Shown here piece after piece: positions 48,177-61,161 of a stretch of DNA of 64,000 bases. The stretch is from Quercus robur (Eukaryota > Streptophyta > Magnoliopsida > Fagales > Fagaceae). The stretch is from contig NC_065544.1 of NCBI RefSeq assembly GCF_932294415.1, forward strand, positions 23,597,351 through 23,661,350, read 5' to 3'. The notes under the pieces were generated by a model. The model ran no database searches and was not told the origin of the DNA. It saw nothing but the letters and a program-made list of their open reading frames with translations. Every line of letters starts with the position of its first letter. Within the stretch, counting starts at the first letter, position 1. A program made the position numbers and the translations under genes.

Positions 48177-50505
48177 TCCAACATTATAGACTGGATAATA
48201 TTGATATGACAAATTGTACTGCATTATCTTTAAAAACTGTTGTGTTAGCTTTTAAGTACAAGTAAACAGTCTATTGGCAAGGGTCAAACTCCCTTAAAAA
48301 AAATGTCAAATGTTGTTGCAAAAAATTATTAGTGAGGGTATATGACCGTCAAAGGTCATCGTATTTGTTCTTATTGCGTAAAGGGATTTTGCAACCACAC
48401 CATTGCTAATAGTTAATTTGTAAGGGCAATTCATTGTCTTTACTAAAAAAATCTACCCTAGCAAATATATTACCAAACTACAAGAAAAGTGGACAACTTA
48501 CTTTTATCAGGGGGATGCAGTTGTTGTGAACAACTATTTTTTAGGACATTTATACATGATCTAGCAATTAGTTATTTACAAATTTTAAATTGAGGACTTA
48601 ATTTTTAGAAACAAATAATGGTAATCTTGAATTCATTTGGCCCTTGAAAATAATGATTGGCAACTTATTAGGAACAATAGTGACAACATTAAGTTGTCAC
48701 TTAAAACATTTTTGCTAGGGGTTAAGCAACTCACTATTTTTTAGATTGTAGGGGATGTTGTTATCATTATGAAGTAATTTACGACTGTTGAGGGCAATTT
48801 TTTCACACCACATGACTTTATTTTATTGGCAACCCACATCACATTAATATTATCATGTATATTGAATAAATATCTTTTAAAGCTCAAAAGAGCCCATAAT
48901 TACATAAAACAACATCAAAGCCCATGTTTCAAAACTTATGGTGGTGTTATCTCATCAAAGCCCATGGTTCAAGCTCATGGCATATCATCTCATTTTTTAG
49001 CTCATGATCCAAGTTACTGAGTCTTATCGGGGGAACTTTGGAAGTCCTAGTTTGGAAGGCCAAGAAGTATATTCATTAAAGCTCCAGTGGTTTAAAGTTG
49101 ATAAAAGAAACATGTTACTTGGCATGTCTTCTCCAATTTCCTAAACTATGACAAGTCAGTGTGCAATAGGTAACATTTGGTAAGCCTCTTATATCACATA
49201 ATGCTTAAAATGATAAAACTCCTTATTGCTCTTTACCTAAAACTTAATATTCATCTTACAATATAAGTTTAAAAATCTAATTATATTATTTCATATAAAT
49301 TGTATTATTATTTTCTTTTAAATAAATCCCAAAAACATGCCTAAATCTAATTGGCTATCTCTATAATATAAGAAATACATTAAATGCTCTCTTTGATTTC
49401 CAAGGTTTGGTCACAACACAAAGAGACTATAACTAGAACTCTAAAGCGTCATCAAATATCAACTAATGAGTTTATTACTTACTAAAATTATATTGTAATG
49501 AAACCATGGACTAAACATATAATTTGCAAAAGAGGAAAATTAGCCAAAAAGTACTAGCATTAGCTTTAGCAGAAGCTGTAGTAGCTCCAGCAGCATTTGC
49601 AAAATCTCCAGCAATAGCATATGCAATTGAAACTTGTCCCAAAATGACATGATTAGCCCATTAATGCTCAATCCCAGCAGCTAGCTGCCATACCCTAAGA
49701 AACAAGGATCCCATAAAACAAATCTCACCATTTTAAGCTAAATTTTTAGCTTCCAATTGCAGTACTAGAAATAGAAAGATCTCATAAAAGAGATCTTACC
49801 ATTTTTAGTCAAACCATGAATTAAATGTTGATAATTCTCTCCTGCAGCTTGACATCATTAAGCTATGTCAGCTATTGTAACAGCTACTGTTGTGCAATTG
49901 TGTCAACTGCTGTCCAATTGTAACTGCAGCTCCAACAGCCTTAAAATTTCAAATTTCCTAACCAACTTAAAAATCACTCATTTTACTAAAGACTTTTCCT
50001 TATTTGCTAATTTTCCCTTCAACTAATTCTAATTTAGTTACATACTTGGCTCTATATAAAGAGGACCAAGCCTCAATTCCTTCAACACTATAACCCATCT
50101 TGTGCTCATTCCCTTGCTCTCTTGTGATGAAAATTCATATGTTTTTCTGCCCATAAACACATCCATACTCCTCCTTTTCTTGCAAAAATATCTTATTAAA
50201 CAAACACAACAACTCTTGCAAACACTACAAAGCTCATTTCTCACAAAATATTCATATATATATTTCTCATATATCTTAAATACTAACTTCCCACAAAGTA
50301 TCCCTTATACTTCTTTACATCATCCAAAATTCATTTCTCAAAAAGTACCCATACATACATCTCATTTATTTTTCCATACATATTACAAGATCCATATCCC
50401 ACAAATTATCTACATATACTTCCTCATACATCTTACAAATTACATCTCTCTTTCCTCATACATCTCATAAATCCATTTTCCTACAAAGTATCTATAAATA
50501 CTTCT
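48177..50505. other. Intergenic spacer, no gene recognised
   Basis: AT-rich. A TATA-like ctatataaagagg (50051-50063) precedes a CT/AT-rich open frame (50102-50470) with repeated tctcatacat-type text. It looks like part of a repeat that the solo LTR interrupted. No domain found. Confidence 0.55.
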
Positions 50506-51512
50506 TGAAAGCTTGAAAATATGTTAAAAACACAAGAGTTGTTTAGACCCCCAAAATAAAGTAACGGCTCGATAGATTTTACACTAACTTAATTTTAAGT
50601 GCGGAATAGTGTAAATGTGAGCGGAGAATCAAACAAGCTACTCTAACACATATTCATATAATCACAACAGTAAAATGAAATGTAAAAGAGTAGGGAAGAA
50701 TAATGCAAACACAGATAACACGCCGATGTGTTATCAAAGAGGAAACCGAAGAACTCGGCGAAAAACCTCTCCGCCGCCCTCCAAGCGGTAATCGATCTAC
50801 TAGACAATCAGTTGGGATACATGGGTTAGCATGAGACCCTCCAAGCCTAATTTACCCGCTGTACCTAAGCCCTCCAAGCTCCTACTCCAACAAGGCTTCT
50901 CAGAATCATGTCTTGTCTAGCTTTCCGGATCCCGCAACAAGCTCCATGTTGTATCTGCCATCCTTGGCTTTTTCCAATGCTTCCCAGTAGCACCAAACGA
51001 TCACTTGACACTTTGAAAGGGCGTGATAAGTGTTTGGGCTATCAACCTCTCAATGGTATGGAAATGGAGAGGTAGGAGTTGAGGAAAATTCACAAGCTAT
51101 TATGTAGAGGATTGTGGGTATAACAATCTCTAATTCTTAAGGTGTTTGGGATTTTCTCTCAGAAGCACTCTTTAACATTTGTGGGTAATGTGGGTATATA
51201 TAGTGTGGGTACAGAAAGTGTGTATCAGATATTACAGTCTGGCAAAACAAAATGTCTCGCAGGTGTCTCGCGGGAAGGCCTTACCCGCGAGATACTCGCG
51301 AGACACAGCTGTCTCCATCTGTACTGACTCTTCGCATTCCAATCATGTGCAAGGCACATGCATTACTTCGCGGGATGCTAAGTAATTACAATCAACCCTT
51401 ACAATCAAATCCCACAATAAATACAGGGTACAAAAGATTGAATAAAATTACAATCAAATTTAGCACAGAATAAAAGCCAACTAAATACATAGTTGTAAAT
51501 CACAACTTTACA
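50506..51512 (-). mobile_element. Solo LTR, reverse orientation, TSD cttct
   Basis: A 1007-bp block from TGAAAGCTTG to AACTTTACA flanked by a perfect cttct (50501-50505 and 51513-51517). On the reverse strand it starts TGTAAAGTTG and ends CAAGCTTTCA. It aligns along its length with the LTRs of the 41643-48176 element, for example the crop of ccctccaagc phrases at 50775-50885 and the gataacacgccgatgtg text near 50715. A related but distinct family member reduced to one LTR. Confidence 0.88.
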
Positions 51513-53062
51513 CTTCTCGTACATATTACAAACATCATACCTATAAATACTTCTCCATACTTACCAAAATACACCAAGCACTCTTCCAAGAGAAAATTAC
51601 AATAGCCTTTCTCAATGAAGGTATATAAACATTAAATAATAAAAGCCTTTCTCCAAGAAGGTACAAAGATTTCATTTTAAAGCCCTCACAGAAGGCATAC
51701 ACTTCTAATACTAAAAGCCCTCCTTATGAAAGACAAATTTATAATACTAAAAGACCTTCTCATGGAAGGTAATATCACTTATGTTTTAGTAAAAACTAAA
51801 AAAAAAATACATGGGGAAAATAATTCAAGTGCATGACAAATGAGATAAACTTAACCAACCTCTGTACACAGCTGGACATACTCTTTCTCCCACTAGTTGC
51901 ATCCATTTTTCCGCTTCAATCATGAAGTCGCCGTGAAAGGACTGATAATATCATACTGCACCACTAGACTCACATCATCATGCCGCTGGAATGTTATAAG
52001 TCCACTAATGTTATATGGTTGGATCCATAAACTATTTAAAGATAAGTCATTATGTTTTTATCTCTAAATTTACATTGTTGAGTAAGTAAATTTACTTCAT
52101 TATCACTATATTGCTGGACTTATGTTATTATGCTGCTAGAATGTTATCAACTCACTAAAGCTATATGACTAGAGCCACAAACCATATAGAGTGATGCTAT
52201 AGCTAGAACCACAGACCATATCAAAAAATATATAAGTCATTATGTCTCAATCTATAAACTTACATTATTAAGTATATATTGCTTCATTATTGCTATGCCA
52301 TTATATTCAAATTACTTTAATATTATCTCACCAATAAATAAACATGACTTCACTAATATTTTACTAATAAACACATGTATTAATAAATTGATCTATCACT
52401 ATCGACTGGACATATTACTTGGACATAAATCACTATTGGACATACAATACATGAACTATACCAAAGCTGGATATGGACAATTTTGGACTCATCCCATTAC
52501 TAGACTTATAACAATTAATTAATCATTCTCTAATAATGGACATCACTTAATATATATATATCTATAATATTATGGTCTTCAAATCATCATTTAATCAAAG
52601 CTATTTAATTAAACACATTATTTACTTGAATTATTATCATGATTCTTAGACTTTGAACTTTATCTAATTTGTAGGCTTAAAAATGCATCGAAAGCCATTG
52701 GTCTATGTGGCTCAGTGTCAAGTTTCAGACTCAACTCCTCAAAACAAATCCAAGTCTAGCAATGTCATCCCTCTAGCGGATGACACGTGGCTATGCGCAA
52801 AAACGGCCTCCGATAACAACCAAATTTTATGTTATCGGTGATGATATTTTTAATAATTTTTGTAATATTTTATTCTTTATTTATTTTATATCATATTTGT
52901 TATACTTTTTTATATAAAAATAATTCAGCTATTACAGTAGTACAATAATTATTAAATATTGATTGATTCTCAGAAAAAAATTTATTAAATATTGATCAAT
53001 TTTAATGAAATTTCTTATAAGTTCATAATTTCAAATATTGAGTATACAAAATGGTAAAGAGA
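51513..53062. other. Spacer with weak tandem repeats
   Basis: Short aaaagccct/gaaggta motifs recur at 51600-51780. An approximately 150-bp repeat occurs at about 51985-52290 (gctggaatgttat at 51985, gctagaatgttat at 52135). No gene recognised. Confidence 0.55.
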
Positions 53063-53240
53063 TAGCAAAGCTACATCCATAGCCATGCCACATGGACCAT
53101 CACCAGACACAGTTATTAGGCCAGCACCAGAGTTTGTTGAGAATGAAGGTCATCCACCTACATACGTTGAAATAACGTACAAGGATTTTCTGGAATTGCA
53201 ACAAAGTGGCAAACATAGTTCTAAATTCCAGTTGAATTTT
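53063..53240 (+). pseudogene. Second dioxygenase exon 4 relic
   Basis: Translates as the C-terminal part of the dioxygenase (MPHGPSPDTVIRPAPEFVEN, then TYVEITYKDFLELQQSGKHS). Two codons, including the 2OG-binding Arg of the RxS motif, are deleted relative to gene 1, and the distal-His part of exon 4, the splice acceptor and exons 1-3 are absent. The frame stays open into unrelated sequence up to 53474. Confidence 0.88.
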
Positions 53241-53617
53241 GATGTGAACAAGGAATTAAATATGCCTCAGACACCATGCCCACTTCTCCTTCTTTTTCAA
53301 ACCACTTTCCATTTTGGTACATTAAACTATCTATACTATTCTTCCTCTTCCTTTGAGATGCCTTATGGTAAGTATTTTGTGTTTTTATTACTAGATTCCA
53401 CCCAAACAGCTTTTGATTATTACTTACAATGTAACTCCTCCCTTAGAAGAATATCATCAATTTCACACATTTGAGCTCATTCTTGGCCAACCCGCTCATT
53501 CTCCATAAGCAGGGAAAAATACACCTTGTTTCAAATGTATGAATCCCCCTCTCACATGAGAGTAGACCCCACTTTGTGAGGTGGAGGACTCATGTATCTG
53601 ATATATGATATACCTCC

Positions 53618-53700
53618 TCCATAAGTAGGGCCGGCCCAAGGCCTAAGCAACTTAGGCCTTGGCCTAAGACCCCACAACATAAACAAATTTTTCCTTAGTG
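53618..53700. repeat. Palindromic GC-rich motif, possible transposon end
   Basis: gggccggcccaaggcctaag followed by its near reverse (acttaggccttggcctaaga). The gggccggccc start is reminiscent of hAT-type terminal repeats, but no partner end or 8-bp duplication was identified. Confidence 0.35.
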
Positions 53701-55222
53701 AAAGATAAAAGTGTTTGCAAGTCTTATGGACCATAAGACTTGCCAACTCTTTCATCTTTCTCTCTATTTCCTTTCTTTCTCTCTCCAAAATGTGACTTGG
53801 CCCATAATACTAAAGAAATTTTGGTGTGCTTTCTTCTCCATCAACTGGAACATATCTGCAACGGCTTTAAAACCCTAGAAAACTAGGAGAAAAGTCTAGC
53901 AATATTAAGATTGATGTTATTTGTTTGCCGTCTTATCTATATATATCTAAAAACTGAAACATAACATTTATTATTACTACGCTTCTATTAAGTCACCTCA
54001 TCATTCACGTTATCGTCACATTATTATTTTTTTCATATTTATTTTTTACCTTTAATTTTTTTGACAATAATAAATATATAAATGCATTGGCTTTACAAAT
54101 TCATCATAGGAGGTTTTAACTTTACATATTCATCTACTTTAATTTTAATGTTATAACTAAGTATTGTCTATACATATTCCTCTTAGACGGTTTTAATTTT
54201 GCATATAATTTTGTCCCTTTATCTTCCTTTATTTAGGTTGTTCTTATTCTCATCCTCTTACTATAAATTTGTCACTCTCTCCCATTTTATGCATATTTTT
54301 TTCCCACACAAAAAGGTTATCTCTCTCTCTCTCTCTCTCTCAATTTTTTTTTTTTTTTAATTTTGTTTGATTTTTATGAGGTTTGTACTCCCATTGTCTT
54401 ATTATTGACTAATTCATATGTTTTCCTTGATGCAAGTATTTTTTTTTTATCATTTTTATTTACAAGACTAAATACTTTTAATGTTGTTGACCATATTTGG
54501 TGAAAAATCATATTATAATATGTCCATAATTTGTGTTGTTCTTAGGTTTTAGTTTATTTGGAAAACAACAAGATAGTTTGAACAATATGATGAAGAACAG
54601 TTAGTGCAATTGAAGAAGATGCTCATTGTGTAGTTTCATTTCACTGTTTGTAAATATTTTGTTTAACAAATTAGCACCAAATTGTTATGTATTAGATGAT
54701 GTTTTTAGATGCTTGAGTAATTGTTTTAAACATTTACGAATATTTTGTATTGCTCATCTTTCTTATCTCATTAGTTTATTCTTTGAGATTTTTAAGTTAT
54801 TTATTTATCTTTATAATTTTCACATGTTGCATTAGATGTTAGATTATATTATGAAAATATTTATACAATACTTCTCTTTTCAAAAAAAATTTCTCTACTT
54901 TTTTCCCCTTTGTACTCTAAGCTTTTTTTATTAAGAAAAAAGAGTTACAATCATTATGTATAAAGCTATAACCAACACTTTGTCATGGGAATAGTGACAT
55001 ATTTATATTGTATTACTTCAAAACCTTATTAAAAATTTTGAGTCTGATTATAAATTGGATATTTGGCTTGATCACATCACGTTTGAAATGTTTTGAAGAA
55101 TATTTCGAGCAATAATTTTGTAGGTAATTCATGTTGTATACTCATTTTGAAATTGTGTAGAGAGTAGTTGTATGATGTTTTTGGTTTGTAATTTTGAAGT
55201 TGTTTAGGATTGTAATTTATAG

Positions 55223-55667
55223 GGAAAAAATTGGCTTTTGCCCCTTTCAACAAAACAATCTAGCATTTTGCCCTCTTTCCCAAATTAATTAGGGAAATGC
55301 CCCTCTTTTGAAACTCGATTTTCTCAAAATCGAGTTAAGCCCTATAGTGACGTTTTTAAGGAACCTATAGTGACGTTTTAAGGACCTATAGTGGTGTTTT
55401 GTAATTCGATTTCCATGAAGTCGAGTTATAGGTTAAAAAAAAGAAAAAAAATTGCATGTAACTCGACTTCATGGAGATCGGATTACAAAACGCCACTATA
55501 GGTCCTTAAAACGTCACTATAGGCTCCTTAAAATGCCACTATAGGACTCAGAAAATTTTGAGAAAATCAAGTTTCAAAAGATGGGCATTTCCCTAATTAG
55601 TTTGGGAAATGGGGCAAAATGCTAGATTTTTTTTTTTTTTTGAAAGGGGTATTTGCCCATTTTCTCC
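55223..55667. mobile_element. Foldback MITE (Mutator-like), TSD taatttatag
   Basis: A 445-bp near-perfect palindrome: arms of about 205-210 bp (55223-55431 and 55456-55667) around a short A-rich loop. It is flanked by an identical 10-bp taatttatag (55213-55222 and 55668-55677). Long terminal inverted repeats with a 9-10-bp target duplication are the hallmarks of MULE-derived MITEs. The arms carry repeated cctatagtg-acgtttt motifs. Confidence 0.88.
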
Positions 55668-56335
55668 TAATTTATAGTGTTTTGTTTGTTTTATGGAATA
55701 GTGATTGTTTAAGTTATTAGCAATTATTTTTAATTGTTTATTTACTTAATAGAAGCCTTTCATATACCCTCTACTATAAAACCAAAATCTTATAGTATTG
55801 AATATATATTTCAATTGTAAATGATGTTTAATAAGTTGCCCAAAGCCCCAAATTGTTACAGATAAGACAAATATAAGTACAGAAATATATCTTCATGTTT
55901 GTGAGTTTAAATGTATGTTTACATAGCTTCTTTATCCTTTAGTCTTAAGTTATTAGCAAATTTTTTTTTTGTTGTTTTTTTAGTGAATAGAAGCCTTTCA
56001 TATACCCTTCACTATAAAGGCCAAATCTTATAGTATTGAATATATATTATCATTGTAACTTACGTTTAATGTTCTACCCCATAAAGTGTATCACTTTTGA
56101 GATGTCTTGATTTGAATTGATTTGTGCTGCATAATTCTTATTCACCAACCTAGCTATGCCATAATCAATATTATAGTGTTTTTATTAGCCACCACGCATT
56201 CCATGTATCTAAATGGTCAGCAAATGATGAGGGCACCAAATAAATTAATATGGGCATTTGAAAAAGTTTGTTTAAAACTAAAAAAAATAATTTCCAAATT
56301 TTATATACTTTTTAATGATGCACAAAATTTTATAA

Positions 56336-56671
56336 TGGGTAAAATACTATTTTGGTCCTTAAACTTTACAAAAAGTTTTTTTTTTTGGTCCCTAAACTTT
56401 AAAAAGTTTTTTTTTCATCCCTAAACTTTTTAAAGAGTTTTTTCAATAGATTAGAGACAAAAATAGGGATGAAAAAAGAACTTTTTTAATAGTTTAGAGA
56501 TGAAAAACAAACTTTCGGTAAAGTTTAAGGACATGTATAAAATATTTTCAATAGTTTAAGGACGAAAGATGAACTTTTTAATAGTTTAGGGACAAAAATA
56601 GAAATTCTTAAAGTTTAGGGATGAAAAACAAATTTTTGATAAAGTTTAGGGATCAAAATAGTATTTTACCC
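56336..56671. mobile_element. Second foldback MITE
   Basis: The ends gggtaaaatactattttggt (56336-56355) and its inverse (56652-56671) are perfect inverted repeats. The interior repeats ccctaaacttt and its inverse many times. No clear target duplication was found, so the superfamily is not certain; MULE-type is a guess. Confidence 0.7.
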
Positions 56672-57571
56672 AAATTTAAATTAAATTACATTTTACTTAT
56701 TTCTATTTTAAAAAAAAATCTATACTACTATTTAAGGGGCTTCCCCTTTTTGGGATCCCCATTTTTTTTTTTTTGGTTCAAAAATGCCCTTACACCCCTA
56801 TGTTTAAGTAGAGATAAAATTAAAGGATAATCTGGTAAAAATACAACTCTAACTCCCACTAAAACATTGCTTATAAAATAAAGTCACTCACTAACCTGTT
56901 GATTTTTAAATTGCTTTATCCATTTATAAATTAAACATTGCCTACAAAATAGAGTCACTCACTCTCCTGTTGATTTTCAAATTACTTTTTCCATTTATAA
57001 ATTAGATTCTCAATATATATATATATATATATATATTATATACTAGTCTCATCACAAATGCTTCACGTGTGTGATGAGGCTCTTTTTTTTTTTTAGTATT
57101 ATAATATTTCATTCATTCCAATTTAAGGTTTACATGTTTTCTCATTAATATTACGAATTTAGAACTACTAATACAATCAAGAGTGTTATAAGGCTAACTC
57201 CAAAAAATGAACATTGAAAAATCATATATAGTCATTTTGAATCAACTTGAGTTGCATCCTTTTGCTTACATGGGAAGTTACAATAATTTCCATTTCTTCT
57301 CATTCTTTTACATCTATCGGTAACTTATTTTCTACAAAAACTCTGAAAAAAATTATAGAAACAAGTTTTGGCTTATTTGGAATAACAGTTACTCGAGAAG
57401 AAAGCATTAGTGTATTACAATTTCTACCGGAAAAGTCACCAAAGCAAGTTCAAACTTCAAAGGTCAAATACCCCAAATGTTTCCCTTCTCTCGCGCTTTT
57501 ATTTTTAAATCAAATATGTTTTTCTTTTTTGTTTTAATACAAAATAGAAATTCTATTATAACTTAATCTAA

Positions 57572-57610
<39 letters not shown>

Positions 57611-59940
57611 GCTCCCTTTTGGAAACTTGAATCCTGACCTTTGCCTCTTACACTCCACAAGCATTTATATTTGTTCCCGACCTTTATACTGATTTTAAAG
57701 AATCTAAACTTTGTTCCCAAAACAAGCATTTCGTTTGAATTGATTTTTTTTTTTTTTTAGAAAGGTTTGAATTGAAATTGATAATTAATTTTAATTCTAT
57801 TAGTTTGCAAATAGATTAACAAGATATTTAAAGTTTTCCCCGCACTCTTTCAGACTTTCACATCACGCCAATCCAATACCAAGTCAATCTAAAAGATAGA
57901 AGCTACAGCTAGACATTTAGTAAAAATTTACAATTTACATGACAAATATATAGATCATTATTAATTGAAAACTTTTATGAGTGTTGGGTGTTTATTTGCA
58001 TTTTGTTTTTATTTTTATTCATAGAGAAACTGAAATTTAGTGGGAAAGTTGTAGTAACAGTAAATAGTCAATAGCATATAGCAAAATAATTACACAATGA
58101 CTTAAAAAAGCTTCATGATGTTAACAAACATATACATAGAAGAAACCAAGGGATTGTTTATAATATCCTTAAAACTTCTGATACAATTTTATGGTTATTT
58201 GGAGTACATTTATTTAAAAAAAGAAAAAAGAAAAAAGAAAAAAAAAAGATAGAGAGAAATACAAAGAGCTTTTGTAGTACTTATGGATTTGTTAATTGTT
58301 AGTGAGAAAACCAAATGATAGTAATTTATGAAACATAGAAATTGTAGTTATAATCAATGTTCCTCCTACGATCCCTACCTAATTTTTAGGGTCCATTTGG
58401 TTCGAGGGTTGGAAAAGTAGAAGAATAGAAAAAATTAGTTTTCTTTCGCACGTGTGTTTAGTTGAAGAAATAAAAAAAAAAAAATTTGTTTGGTTGAGGA
58501 AAAAAAGTAGAAGCATAAAAAATAGAGTTTGTATAAATTTCTCTCATGCCCTTATTAGATAAAAAAATTTGCACATTATATTTTTATTAAAAAATTATAT
58601 ATAGGTGGACACTTCATTAAAAATAAAATATGAGCACAAGAACCCAAAACAAATGAGGAAAAATTTATGAAAAAAAGAGAAGTGACAAATGAGAAAATAG
58701 AAAAGAACACACACAAAAATAAATAAATAAATAAATAAGTAACACAGGAAAAAAAATAATAAAAAATAAAAAAAGACCGGTGCTTTTGGTTGAGGAAAAA
58801 TAGAAGAAGAATTGAAGAGAAGAAGAAGAGCAGAAGAAGTAACAGAGGAGAGGAGAAAAAAACAAGAATCCAATGAGAAAATGACAAAAGTCAAAACACA
58901 CTTTAAACACTGGAGGGTGACATTTTAATCCAGAACAATCGTGTTTTTTTGTTCTGAGTTTCTCTTCACATTTCTCTTTATTTCGGAGAAATCAATTTTT
59001 GGCGGGCCTGGAGATTTAATAGTTGGGCCTCGCTATTTTCCCCCCTCTCCCCTTCCAACTAAATACTCCCACCTATTTTCTCTTTTCTTTTTTCCATTTT
59101 CCTTAAAATTCATTCAACCAAACATAGTTTGGGAAGATAAAATAGTCCACATATTAATTAAATTAATAGTAATTGATCTTAATATTCAGTATAAAACCAA
59201 TAATTTGACCATTATATACTATATTAATTAGCTGTTGTTCTACATTATTCCCTCTACATATGTTTTAATTTAAAAAAAAAAAAAAAAACCTTATTTTGCA
59301 AGTTCTATTATCATTTTTAGTTAAAAGGCTCCCTACATATGACCATCAACTCTAGGTTTGTTACAGGCCTCACCTACCCTACTATTGCATTTCAATTTTT
59401 TTTTTTTTTTTTTTTTGAGAAGAGCATTTCAATTAATTATTCTCCAACTGAAAAAAAGTCCAGGTCATAGGTCTCGTTGCTTTGGCAGCATTCTTTCACA
59501 CCTATTTGCATGTTATTTCACACATATCCACAAATAATGTGAGAGTTTTCACATTTTTAAAAGGTCCAACTTTCAAACACTTGCAACTTGCATGTGGATA
59601 TTTAAAATAACAAATAAATAAATAAATTAAATCTTGTATTATACGAATGTTTTTACAACTGAAACAGTTTATAAAAATAATCTCTTTTGTGTAAAATAGT
59701 ACGTAAATGAGTGATAATCAAAATCGGAAGTCCACTATGACTGCTATCTCTTTTCCCCTTCATTAATTCTTCTGACGTTTGTGTTGTCTTTCATTGACAA
59801 ACCACAACCCTTTGTGTTGTTTTTCCACAAACCCCAACTATTTGTGTTGTCTTTCCTTGACTAACCCCGACAACTCAATAACGCACTACAACAATTGTTG
59901 ACTATTGCTTTCTTTCAACTTTAGTAGGCCCTCCTACTTA
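56672..59940. other. Intergenic spacer, no gene recognised
   Basis: AT-rich with AT microsatellites (57015-57036, 57575-57606). A purine-rich block at 58650-58910 generates three overlapping hydrophobic reverse-strand frames, which are low complexity and not genes. gggtccatttggttcga (58389) and attcaaccaaacatag (about 59112) might be the ends of a MITE, unproven. Confidence 0.5.
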
Positions 59941-60101
59941 TTTTTAACATATTATTAAATTTTTAAATATGTATTTAATATATATTCAAATTAAAATATA
60001 TTATACAGTTATTATTTTTTTGTTACATATAGCTTATCAGTAACATAAGGCAACTCAGCTGCTCTCTCTGTCTCTTGTGTTCTCCTCGTTTCTAATTATC
60101 C

Positions 60102-61120
60102 ATGGCTTCAACAATTCCACTTGATACCTTGAAGACATCAACTGTTCATTCACCTACGATGAAAAGCGTCAAAGCACTAGCTGAATCAGCTAGCCTCTCC
60201 TCCCTCCCTTCAATTTACTCCTTCACCCATAATCCCCATGATGAAACAATAATATCCGATGATGCGGAAGATTCAGTCCCCATTATCGATGTCTCTCTTC
60301 TTGTGTCTGGTACTCCTGAAGAACGGTCCCAAGTCGTCCATCAACTCAACAAAGCCTGCTCAGACTGGGGCTGCTTCATGGTACAGTTTAATTATCTATT
60401 AAACTTTAGCTTTCTATTAAATTTTGTTATGTGTCGGTAGTGGATATGCATGGTACTAGTGGGATTAATTTGATGAGTCTTAATTAGGTGATTAATCATG
60501 GTGTGCCTGAGAGCCTCACAAAGGCAATGATAGAGTCGTTTCAAGAATTTTTCAACCTGCCAGAGGAGGAGAAGCAAGAGTTTCATGGAAACCATGTCAT
60601 GGATCCAATCAGGTGTGGTACAGGCTTTAATCCTTCGATGGATAAAGTAAACTTATGGAGAGATTATCTCAAGTGCTTCACTTATCCTGAATTTCATTCA
60701 CCCAACAAACCTGCTGGGTTCAGGTACGTACATTTCTTTTCATTTCAGACTTAACCTAGCTCCTAAATCATATCATATATATTATGAATAAAAATCCTGC
60801 TCTAAAGTCCGTAGTTAAAGTTCTCGACCAAATTAACGATTGGACTGAAAAACAAGTCTTGGTCATAAGTCTCGTTGCTTTGGCAACTTTCTCTGCATGC
60901 GCTCTTTAAGACCAGGGTCTTACCTTTTAAGAGAACACGTGGATAAAAGTAGCCGGCAGTGTGAACTGGCAGGAGAAAAAGAGAGCACACGTGAATAAAA
61001 ATATAGATTTTTTCAAAATTGGTTTAGTAAGGCACGTAAACTAATTTTAGAAAAATTTGATTGAAAATTGAAAATTTTTTCGATTTCTAATAAAGCTTTT
61101 TTAAAAATGAATTTGGTAAC

Positions 61121-61161
<41 letters not shown>

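Noticed and set aside
50102-50470. 122-codon frame after a TATA-like box
   Set aside because: Repetitive tctcatacat-type DNA with no recognisable domain; more likely part of an interrupted repeat.
58576-58910. Three overlapping reverse-strand frames rich in Phe/Leu/Ser
   Set aside because: Low-complexity A/G-rich DNA read backwards; all three frames are open at once, which argues against coding.
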